The notes below the pieces were generated by a model that saw only the letters and a list, made by a program, of their open reading frames with translations, was not told the origin of the DNA and did no database searches. Positions 46,036-55,313 of a DNA stretch of 64,000 bases are shown one piece after another (within the stretch, counting starts at the first letter, position 1; every line of letters begins with the position of its first letter). Origin of the DNA: Bothriochloa decipiens (Eukaryota > Streptophyta > Magnoliopsida > Poales > Poaceae); the NCBI GenBank assembly GCA_023333625.1, contig CM041636.1, positions 1,744,956 through 1,808,955 on the forward strand, read 5' to 3'. Made by a program: the position numbers and the translations under genes.

Positions 46036-47504
46036 CTAGGCAAGGACGTCGGCAGGGCTCTTAACCTGAGGAATGGGGTCGGTGACTTCAACACCTTTCG
46101 TGAAGTGCTTTTCATCTCGTCTCAATTCATGGTTCTCAGGCAGAAATTGCTGATGTTTGTCGAACGAAGAATACTTGCCACCCTTGGCCAGCCAGGTGAA
46201 CATCACATCTGCCTTGCATGTTGGGCAAGGGAACTTCCCGTGAACAGACCACGCGCTAAATAAGCCATACGCCAGGAAGTCATGCATTGAATATTCGTAC
46301 CATACATGCATTGTGAAGTTCCTCTTTGTAGCTCGGTCGTACGTCAGTACGCCCTCTTCCCAAGCATGTTGCAATTCATCCCATACTAGCTGCATGAATA
46401 CACCCATATTGTTGCCCGGGTGTCCAGGTATTATCAGTGTCAAGAACACGTTTCTGGGTTCAAACATGACGCCAGGAAAAAGATTGAGGGGATCACGAAC
46501 ACGGACCAACAAGTGTACGGGGCCACCATTATTCCAAATGGGTTGAACCCATCTATTGCCAGCACTACGCGTACATTCTGAGACTCCATAGCCTTGCCAG
46601 GATTCATGTCATCGAAGTGCTTCCATGTATCACCATCCGCTAGGTGTACCATCTTGTCATTGTATCTTTTGCCATTCTTGTACCATGTCATCTGTTTTAC
46701 GGACTCCTCTGTCATGTACAGCCGTTGGAGCCTCTTTAGGAAAGGAAGGTGCCGTATGACCATCTCGGGGATCTTAGATTGTTTCTTCTTGCCATCACTG
46801 TCATCTATCTCCACAAACCTAGAGTCTTTACACTTTGGACAGTGTGTTGCTGTCTCGTGGTCTTCCCTGAACAGGACGCACCCCTTCGGACAAGCTTGGA
46901 TCCCCTCATACGGCATCTTAAGTGCACAAAGGAGCCTCTGTGACTCATACATGTTCTTCGGCAGGTATGAGGATCTGGAAGCAATTTGCCAACTACTGTC
47001 AACACGAGATCGAAGCCGTCTCGACTAATGCCCAATTGCGACTTCAATGATATTAGGCGTGAAATGGCATCCAGTTGCGAAACCATTGTCTTCTCGTGAA
47101 AGGGCTTATGTGCCGCCTCCATCATGGTGTAGAACGTCTTTGCGGTTTCCTTTGGATCTTCCTCCATCTCCATTCCTTCAATGAACCGTGCATCGTGAAA
47201 GTCTGCCATCATGTCTGCCATCCCGGCATCTGCATCATACTCCTCGAGAAGGGGTCTCACCATGGTGTTCACCATGGTGGATCCAGCGGGTATAGTTTGA
47301 AACAAATCCGTTATTGTGAATATCTACTCCCACCTGATGCTTTCGTTTCTTTTTCTTGTTCTTACACTTGCAGCAGGGACACGACATCCGACTCGACCCT
47401 TTAGCAGCTAGGCCAAATGCATGCTCCAGAAAAGCATCGGCCCTCCTAACCCATTCCAAGCTCTTACTTGTGAAGCCCGTGTACATCCACTCACGGTCAG
47501 CCAT
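46036..47504 (-). pseudogene. TNP2 transposase (Transposase_21 family), CACTA copy 2
   Basis: The first exon frame 47235-47504 begins MADREWMYTGFTSKSLEWVR, the transposase-associated domain start, and includes DIHNNGFVSNYTRWIHHG. It continues in shifted frames over 46805-47305 and 46440-46952 (KMVHLADGDTWKHFD, VVLAIDGFNPFGIM). The Transposase_21 end is at 46036-46512 (HVWYEYSMHDFLAYGLFSAW, FPCPTCKAD). Compared with copy 1 the start codon and first exon are better preserved, but frameshifts occur near 46480 and 46950. Confidence 0.83.
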
Positions 47505-47519
47505 CCTCTGTCATGCGCC

Positions 47520-48300
47520 AATGTAAGCGAGTAATAAAACTAACATTTGCATCTATAAAGTGTTTCTACCATCTAATAGGTGAAGGATAGGTCCTAATCC
47601 CACCCGAGGATGCATAGATGAGGTTAGCTTCCATACTTCGCTCCTGTCCAAGATGGAATTTTGGCAGCACCTCCCTGCTGTTCTCCCGATACATGTCCCG
47701 GTGGGGAGAGTATGTATCTCGAGAACAACGGAGAGATGCTACCAAAACTCTGACTCGGACGGGAGCGAAACATAGAAGCTAACCCATCTGCATCCACAAG
47801 CTGTCCAAAAAACATGGAGAATCCGAAAGAGATACCGTCACAGATATGCACTGATCCGCATACCAACGACCGCGTATCCCTTTCGGACGGAAGACGCCTA
47901 ACTCGGTTACGTGATCTACGTACGACAATAGTAAGGAAGAGAGGTGATTTATACCTAGGATGGCAGCACAGAGGTGAGTTGGTGCACGAACATGATCAGG
48001 GTCGCCGAGGTGCTCCGGGTCCCCTCCGACACGTCCTGCTCTGCAAAACATGAAACACATCACTATTAGTTGAAAAATTCGACAGAACCTCCCCTGTACG
48101 GGGATGTTTCCAAAACCTGTAAGAAAAGTTAGCGCGAAGGCCAACGTCCACATTTGGGGCACGATGGCCCACACATCCAAAAACCTAGCACGAAGACCAT
48201 CAATGACACATACGACATGAAGGTCGTCAATGACATACATGGCACGAAGGCCGACAACCGAGAGGAAGGGTTATACCTTGGGTGGCAGTGGAGTCGAGCG
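47520..48300. other. CACTA copy 2: leader/intron region upstream of TNP2
   Basis: Collinear with 37405-38230 of copy 1. No domain is recognised. Confidence 0.5.
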
Positions 48301-48324
48301 ACATGGTGCTGGGGTCACCTGCAG

Positions 48325-48830
48325 CCCTTCTCCTCCGCTTCCTTCTCCCTCCTCCTCCTCCTCCTCCTCTTCTCTTCTCCTTCCTCCTCCTCCTTCCCCC
48401 TCCTTCTCCTTCTCCTTCTGCCTCCTCTTCTCTTTCCCTTCCCCCTTCTTCTCCTTCCCCTTCCTCCTTTTTCCTCCTTCAACAGGCGGCGGGTCTGGTG
48501 GGGTGTGGCGGCACCGCGGGGAGGGGGGCGCAATGGCGACGAGGAGCGGGGACGGGGGCGGCGACGATCATCGAGGGGGTGCCAGGGGGCGGCGACGGCG
48601 GGGGGCACGGGGGCAACGGCGGTCCCGGGGAAGGGGCCGGTAGGGGCGGCGGTGGTCGGGGGGTAGGGCGGCGGCGGTCAGCGGGGTGGGGGACGGGGGT
48701 GGCGAGCGGAGGGGGGCCGGGGCGGCGGCGGGGCTGGTGGGGTGGCAGGGGGTGGTGGCGGCGGGGGAAGCGGGGACGACGGCTGTCGTCGGGGGACGGT
48801 GGCGGTCGGGGGGAGTGGGCAGGTGTCCGA
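48325..48830. repeat. CT-rich tract followed by a G-rich tract, CACTA copy 2
   Basis: Counterpart of 38246-38920. The plus strand is C/T-only for most of 48325-48478 and then G-rich with many G runs to about 48830. Confidence 0.8.
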
Positions 48831-48997
48831 GGAGAGGATAGGGTTGGAGAGATGGGCCTCGGGTCTGTAATCCACGATGCGCCTTTGCCGAGCGCCACAA
48901 ATGGCACTGGGCAAAGGCCATCTTTGACGAGTGTCCATCGTGGCACTCGGCAAAGAGCCTGTTTGCCGAGTGCTAGTGATGGCACTCGGCAAAGTTT

Positions 48998-49893
48998 TCA
49001 TTTTTTAATTTTGATTTTAAATTTTTTCTGTAGTCCAAGTGTATTATATTCAAGCACATGTTCGAATTTGAGACCTTTTTATAATATTTTGCTATATATT
49101 TTTGAATTAATTTTGTTTCCTTGTATTTTTCTCAAAAATATAAATTTGAACTGCAGGTGCATGAAATAATAAAACGTAGCCATTCGAAAAATGATATTCA
49201 AGATGGAGAGTGTATTTTGAGGCTGTGTCCATAAACTCGTTGTCCACGAAAAACGACCATCCAGGTGCGGCAGAAATGTTTCGAAATTATACAAAATCCA
49301 AATGAAGTCTGAAAATCATGAAACTTATCGAGGTGTCATTTTATCGCATGTAGAGGCTATGATAAAAATTTGAGAATGTTCTGAGAAAGCTGCGATATCG
49401 GATGTCTAAAACCCAGACATCTTCACATGTGATCACAAGCTGATCACATGTGGATGTCTGGGTTTTAGGCACCCGATGTCGCAACTTGCTCGAAACTTTC
49501 TCAATTTTTTACCACAGCCTCCACAGGCGATGATAACACACCTCGACAAGGTTCGTCATTTTCGGACTTCGTTTGGATTTTATATAATTTAAAAACACTT
49601 TTTCCGCACGTACTTCGTCATGTTATGACACCAACATGGACGTAACTTCATGCGAGGTCCTGGATACAGCCTCAACATACTCCGAACATCATGAATACTA
49701 TTTTTTGAATGACCAAATTCCATTATGTCATATACCTGTAGTTCAAATTTAGAGTTGTCAGAAAAGTTCAAAAAAATAAAATAATTGAAGAAATATAGGT
49801 AAAAAAGTTAAAATTGTCCCAACTTTTGAAATCGAGATGTATTTACTGTATCAAGGCCCCACCAAAAAATTGGGAAGAAAAAAATAAAAAAAT
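48998..49893. repeat. Near-palindrome of about 0.9 kb in CACTA copy 2
   Basis: Centre about 49446. GAACTGCAGGT at 49148-49158 pairs with ACCTGTAGTTC at 49734-49744. The inner stem TAAAACCCAGACATC (about 49405) pairs with GATGTCTGGGTTTTA (about 49454). Counterpart of 39050-39983. Confidence 0.85.
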
Positions 49894-49898
49894 TACAC

Positions 49899-50476
49899 TT
49901 TGCCGAGTGCAAGCGCAGGCACTCGGCAAAGTGGCATTTGCCGAGTGCTGGCCTATGTGGCACTCGGCAAAGAGTCTTTTGCCGATTGTTCACCGATGTG
50001 GCACTCGATAAAGAGGCCTTTGCCGAGTGCTGGCCGACGTGGCACTCGGCAAAGAATTTTATTAAAATAAATAAAAAACACCTTTGCCGAGTACTGGCCT
50101 GCATGGCACTCGGCAAAGGATTTTATTAAAAAAAATAAAAAAACCACCTTTGCCGAGTGCTGGCCTGCTCGGCACTCGGCAAAGGTAGCTCCTTTGCCGA
50201 GTGCCTAACGGCAGGGCACTCGGCAAAGGGGACGGCCACGGATGCCGTTAGCCCAGGCCCCACTTTACCGAGTGCCCCTCTTTGCCGAGTATCGGGCTCT
50301 CGGCAAAGAGCCCATTTGCCGAGTGCTTCGCTTTGTCAAGTGTTGGACACTCGGCAAAGACATATTTGCCGAGTGCGATGTCTGGCACTCGGTAAAGAGC
50401 CTCTTTGCCGAGTGCCTCTGATTTGCCACTCGGCAAAGTTTACCGCACTCGACAAACCCCCCTGTTTCTCGTAGTG
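49899..50476. repeat. Right terminal and subterminal repeats of CACTA copy 2
   Basis: A TTTGCCGAGTGC array in both orientations leading to the CACTA terminus. Confidence 0.83.
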
Positions 50477-50699
50477 CTGGGTCCTGATCCAACTTCTTAC
50501 CACATAAGGCTTGGCGGCTTGAACTAAAGATTTTGCGCTATTGATATACATGTATTGAGAGCTCGGTCTTATTTACAGCCATCCTCGACCACCAGCACAT
50601 CTGCAACTTTGGTAAAAGAATGACATCAATTGGAGAAAAGTACGTCCACGAATAAAAAATTGAATTATTGTTGTACAATACTTAACATATGTTGGTAAA

Positions 50700-50870
50700 G
50701 CTGAGCTGGGAAATTCCTACACCATCCGAGATTACTTTTCATGTTACGCTACCATTTCAGATATTTACATAGCAAACAACAAAAGCTAGTTGCCATCGTC
50801 AACCGATCGATTTGACAACCATTTCTAGTGCAATCATCTCCCGGAATATGTTATCTGTACCTGAACCTAA
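50700..50870 (+). repeat. ABCG upstream module, copy A
   Basis: The segment GTTACGCTACCATTTC...ATAGCAAACAACAAA...GCCATCGTCAACC...TTGACAACCATTT.TAGTGCAAT recurs upstream of all three ABCG loci (here, 52950-53110 and 61940-62120). Copy A lies about 200-350 bp before the old start codon. Confidence 0.75.
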
Positions 50871-51052
50871 TATATAGTGCCTTCTCTGACCGATTTGTAG
50901 CACAATCGTTTTCTCATGCAATCCACGGCAGGGTGAAAGTGCGACCAAACCAACCTGCCTATCAATTGGAGCGCGCCAGGCCAAAGGCCTCTATCGCCTG
51001 GAGTGGCCGGCGAGCCGGTCGGCGGGGAGGGAGTCAGTAGTTGTCGGCTGCC

Positions 51053-51672
51053 ATGGCGGGCATGCCATCGCCGAGCCCGTGGCAAGCGCTATGGCGCTGG
51101 GGCGGCGGCACGGGCTGCACTAGCTGTTGGTCGCACGGGAGCAGCGTCGTCCTCATTTTGGGCGGCCGCGGACGCCATCTGTTGGGGTTAGTCCCACATC
51201 GGTAATTGATGATGGGAAGCACAGTATATAAGGCGGGACGGTCCTCACCTATCAGCCTAATCTTTTGAGCTGTACAGGCCCCAGAGCTAGATATGTTGTG
51301 GCTCAGTGGACCACCGAGGCACGACGTCAGCGTCGTCAAACGGTGTGGCAGGCACCGGCGACGTCGACGACAGAGCATGCGGCGTCATCGTCCTCGGACA
51401 ACGATCGGCGTGTGAGATTCAGGTGGTGGTGCCATCGATATCATCGGCGGCGATGGCCATTGCTGCGGATGCTGTCAACGCCGGCGCCGGCAACCCCAGG
51501 GCGTTCGTGACGTGGGAGGACGTGCGCTTGACGGTGGCCCGCGGCGGCCCGCGCGGGGCGCCGGAGGTGAGGATCCTGGACGGGATCAGCGGGCACGCGC
51601 GGCCCGGGGAGGTGCTGGCCATCATGGGCCCGTCCAGCGGCGGCAAGACCATGCTGCTCGACACCCTCGCAG
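51053..51672 (+). pseudogene. ABCG half-transporter locus A: broken first exon only
   Basis: The old start (ATG at 51053, reading MAGMPSPSPWQALWRWGG) matches the starts of loci B and C. The frame is then shifted, and about 165 bp of LTR-like DNA (from 51180) is inserted. The exon resumes as ...VVVPSISS, with an in-frame ATG at 51453, and runs through AFVTWEDVRLTVA, RILDGISGHARPGEVLAIMG and the Walker A region to a donor site at 51673. Walker A reads GPSSGGKTM where B and C read GPSGGGKTT, so the middle Gly is Ser. The exon still ends in phase 1 at LAG like its paralogues. No exons 2-8 follow before locus B. It is a pseudogene unless it splices into locus B. Confidence 0.8.
51180..51342 (+). 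mobile_element. LTR-like fragment (possible small solo LTR/TRIM) inserted in exon 1 of locus A
   Basis: Starts TGTTGGGGTTAGTCCCACAT, a common opening of plant LTRs. It has a TATATAAGGC box at 51226-51235 and a CTATCAGCCTAATCTTTTG-type R-like region. Alignment of A with C shows that it interrupts the exon between the GGCGGCCGCGGA word (51171) and CACCGGCGACG (about 51353). The right end and target duplication are not certain. Confidence 0.5.
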
Positions 51673-53190
51673 GTTCGTGCTCGACACCCCCATTCACTCC
51701 GAGGTCCGAAAAGAAGCAACAACAATAATACACTACTCCGTACTATAGATGTGGATTGATTTACATCATGTCTCTACTGTTTTGGGCCATGTTGGAGTCT
51801 TTTTCTAATTAATAACAAAACAGTAATATATTCCCAATCACGAGTTCCGTACAAAAAAATGTAATTCTATAACAGTGTTTTTTAAAGCAAACTACGGAGG
51901 ATAGAGATTCCCTGCCTTGATAGTCAGTGTATAACAGTGTTAGTTAAGACTATCCACTATATATACTCCTTAGGGCCACTAAATAGTCTTTAAGCTATTG
52001 ACCCACTCACATGGAAAACTAATGCAAACACACAACACTTTATATATATGACGCACAAAGTTCTTGTTCGACGCTTAGGTAGATTCAAAAGCAAATGCAA
52101 TCTAGATCCATGGGATCAAATTAGAGTAAATATGGTTTGATGATATCTGGAAGCATGCACAGTCCCATACATCTTACTCGCATTGACTTGAAATACAAGG
52201 CACCGAAGGTTTAAAATTTGTCAGAATTGTAAGTATTTGGATTGTTCAACTACATGTGCGTCTATCTTTCAAACACCATCTTGCGCAGAATAGCTATTAT
52301 AATTAGTAGACAAAATCAGTGCCATGCATGTTTATGCCTTTTTAGACAATGGGTTACTAAACTAAGCAAGTTGATAACTAGACTAACTATGTAAGCAAAT
52401 GGATAAGTAAACTAAGTATTTATGCAAGTTGATAACCAACCTACTCCAACAAATTAGTGAAGGAAAAGTTAGTCTATTGCCAAACTGCTTATTTTTGTTC
52501 GAAAATTTGATTTCAGTACCTCATATTTTAGGATGTTGACATTTCTATCGAGCGCCCTTCTATGTCCTGTTCTGTTATAGTAGTAGTGAAGTAGATCTAA
52601 CTTGGGCGCCACTAGGGTGAAAGCAGAACGAAAATGTCAACATCTTTGATATGTTGCACCTGGCTCGGTGTTTTTTACTTTGGGGTTGCTATCTGTTTTT
52701 TGTTCGGGGTTGCTATCTTGATGTAAATAGTCATTATGACTCCTTGGTTCATCTGGACAGCGAGGAATATTTTTATGGAAAGTCAGCGTCACTTTGTGTT
52801 TCTGGATGTGTAGTCACCGTGAGGAGTTAGCTTTCTTCAGGAGTGAGGACCGGATATTTTGGTTTTGGTTCTCTTATTTCGTACAATACTTTTACCTTTT
52901 TTTTATAAACTATATCTATAAAATGAGACCAGTAGATTGAAAGCGGTGCGTGGGAGAAATCCCTATGCAATGAAGTGGAATAATCGCTTTCCGTGTTACG
53001 CTACCATTTCTGGTATTTAGTAGTATAGCAAACAACAAATGCTAGCTAGTTGTCATCACCAACCGATTTATTGACAACTATTTGTAGTGCAATGGATTCC
53101 TGGAATATATTATATATACAAAAGGAAATAATTTCCCTAAAATTATATAATAATATAAAAAATCCAATCCTAAGGTATGGTCGTTGTAAA
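51673..53190 (+). other. Former intron 1 of locus A and spacer, no exons
   Basis: The part at 51935-52080 matches the start of intron 1 of locus C (TAGTCTTTAAGCTATTG, then CTATATATG.C.CACA and TTCTTGTTCGA words), confirming that A is a duplicate. No ABCG exon is seen. 52950-53110 is the upstream module that belongs to locus B. Confidence 0.6.
52950..53110 (+). repeat. ABCG upstream module, copy B
   Basis: Shares GTTACGCTACCATTTCTGG, AGCAAACAACAAATGCTAG and TGACAACTATTTGTAGTGCAA with copies A and C, but stands about 2.2 kb before the locus B start. About 1.8 kb of extra DNA lies between this module and the proximal promoter. Confidence 0.7.
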
Positions 53191-53960
53191 GGGCGAACGA
53201 TACGGCAACAAGCACACCCAGACATGACACGTCATGGCTACGGCATGGCACTATGCAGCATAGTAGCTTCGGTCCAGACATGGCCCTGTGACCAGTGGCC
53301 TCCGTGCCTGCTGGAAGATGGTGATACATTGGGCCAGATCGTACCAGCCCAATAATCATGCCATGCCGTGCGTGTGCTGGTCCATCGTGACCGGCCAAAT
53401 ACAGTGATCCAGTGACTGCTGACATGCCCGTGCATTGCACCGCCTGTTTATTTGCATTCTGCCATGCAAAGCATGGTCAACGATGAATGGATGAAGCACT
53501 TGATCATCTTCTTCTGATTAATTCTGACCTGATTAATGCATGTATTACTGCTCTCCGACTTATTAATACTTTTCTATAAATATACATAGAAATTTTGTAT
53601 GTTTACTGTGTTGATAAGCGACAATATCATAGTTACCCGTTGTATTTAAAACGATTTAATTACCAAGATCATATATTCCAGACATAATATCAAGCGCTAA
53701 ATCATAGAGTTGCAAAAATTAAAATGCTAAAATTCATAGTTTCATGTACAGCTAGAATTTGTAGGGGTAAGTGTATTAAGTGGCATGGCCTTTTGTGTCT
53801 GTCTATTGCGATCCATGACTGCCTGCAAAAACGGCATCAAGGGGTCACACTCTAGAAGTCGAGAATACAGGAGAGGTCTGGGCACCTTCAAGTTCATGAG
53901 CCATCGTCCACCAGAATGTCTAGCTAATAGGCAAGCAACCACAAAAAAAATATCCTATTA
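53190..53960. other. Insertion in the locus B promoter, no gene
   Basis: A GC-richer stretch (53190-53450) with GGCCTCCGTGCC and GCATGGCAC words may be repeat debris. The rest is AT-rich. No domain. Confidence 0.4.
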
Positions 53961-54099
53961 CTGTCTTCAGTAATTAGATTGGATCAAGACAGTAGTCTTG
54001 GCTCCCATGCGACACCGCCAACTGCAGCACGATCTCTCACACAATGAAGGGGATGATGGAAAAAAAACTGTACGTATCACTAATGCGGCACAACAGAGA

Positions 54100-54620
54100 G
54101 GTCGGTTCGCTTCTGAACATGTCAATCGACAGTACACCGGAGATCTTCGAACAAATAAACAATCTCAGTAAAATCCAGTGGAGAAAATTTCTGAAGCTTG
54201 AGAATATGTGTCACACACCACAGATAGATGTTTAGAGAGGACTGGGTAATAATTCGAGCAAGGAGAGAACGAGGGTCGAGGATGCATCTTACCCTGTGCA
54301 GAAGGAGGCGATGCTCCTGGACGCGGACGATCACGTCGGGCTTGCGTGATATGTTCTCCCGCCACCTGCACGTTTCATCAGTTCCAAGGTTTCGAGGGCG
54401 ATCGATCAGTCACCCATCCATTTGCTCCCGAAATCGAGTCGCACTAACCCACACGCATGGTAGCAAGGCCTGCAAAGGCGCGCCTGAGCGCCGGCGGCAG
54501 GGACGAGTCCGCAACCGCTGCCACGGCGTTCCCCACCTCCGGGGAGAAGGATTAAACAAATGTTTTGCACCTCCGATCTGCAAGCTTGGGACGGAGACGG
54601 CTGTACGGCGGCTGGGGCGG
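54100..54620 (-). pseudogene. Gene fragment with splice-like boundaries, possibly a BTB-domain exon
   Basis: The minus-strand segment 54365-54293 (73 nt) sits between an acceptor-like ACGTGCAG and a donor-like GTAAGATG. It encodes WRENISRKPDVIVRVQEHRL and then LLHR. The 'KPDV.V.V....L.LHR' shape resembles the opening strand of plant BTB/POZ domains. Upstream on the same strand (about 54450-54545) is EVGNAVAAVADSSLPPALRR, again ending near a GT. The downstream piece 54122-54195 gives KFSPLDFTEIVYLFEDLR and then a stop. The assignment is weak; it is probably a captured or truncated gene piece. Confidence 0.35.
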
Positions 54621-55313
54621 GAGGCAGACGGAGTCTGGCCGCGACCTCTCTTTGCGGGAAGCGATCGTCGCATTAGTGGGCATATGGTAAGGATCCTGAG
54701 AGAAAAAGGAAAGGATAGCGTTGATCCCGCATGGTGTCTGGCGCGCGTCAGTATGATTTCCTTGGCGAGTGAGATAGGAGGCGATGAGGAGGACCATACA
54801 CGCAATCCTAGTCGTCGGATTTGAGTGAGCAAGGAGAGAGAATGTGTTAATGTAATCTGAGTGGTTGATTTGTATAGAGTTATTTTTTGGGGATATTTTT
54901 TGAGGTGTACAAAGAAAAGCTATCTCAACAGGGGAAATTTTATGAGGTATATCGAGTAATGCTTATGTTGGTGCATTAATAGGGTAGAAATGAGTCCCAC
55001 TTTAATGCCATGTCCGTCGTTGTTTCATTTGGTTCCTTGTCCATTTCATTCCCATACATACGCGTACAACACGGAACAGCAACGTCTCTCGCTCCTCTGC
55101 AATACGTGTCGCCTCTTCGTCTTCTCCTTGCTCCAGTACCCGGCCATTACATGTCCTGCTATTAATTGGAGCGCGCCAGGCCAAAGCTCCTCCGCCAGTG
55201 GTGGAGCTAGTAGGCCTAGGGGGCGGTGATCGAGCGGGCCGACGAGGAGACGGAGTCCGTTGCTGTGGGAAGGACGGACGTACGTACGCGACCTGCAGCT
55301 AGCTGTCGTAGCC

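Larger units (their letters stand above)
44364..50476 (-). mobile_element. CACTA (En/Spm) transposon, copy 2 (internally deleted relative)
   Basis: The left end CACACTGATCCGTCTCC aligns with the copy 1 terminus after two single-base gaps. The right end complement is CACTACGAGAAACAGGGG. It has the same orientation and order as copy 1, but the TNPA-like gene and DUF4216 region are missing: sequence equal to copy 1 at 31800 is joined at 45139-45143 to sequence equal to 35430. Flanking trinucleotides (TGG and CTG) do not match, and the left terminus is mutated, so this copy is probably immobile. Confidence 0.88.

Noticed and set aside
44361..50479. A 3-bp target duplication for CACTA copy 2
   Set aside because: The flanking triplets are TGG and CTG. 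They do not match, and shifting the ends does not give a better pair.
51306..51452. Upstream extension of the ABCG locus A frame before the ATG at 51453
   Set aside because: The extension begins in the LTR-like insert without an ATG, so it is not a credible native N terminus.
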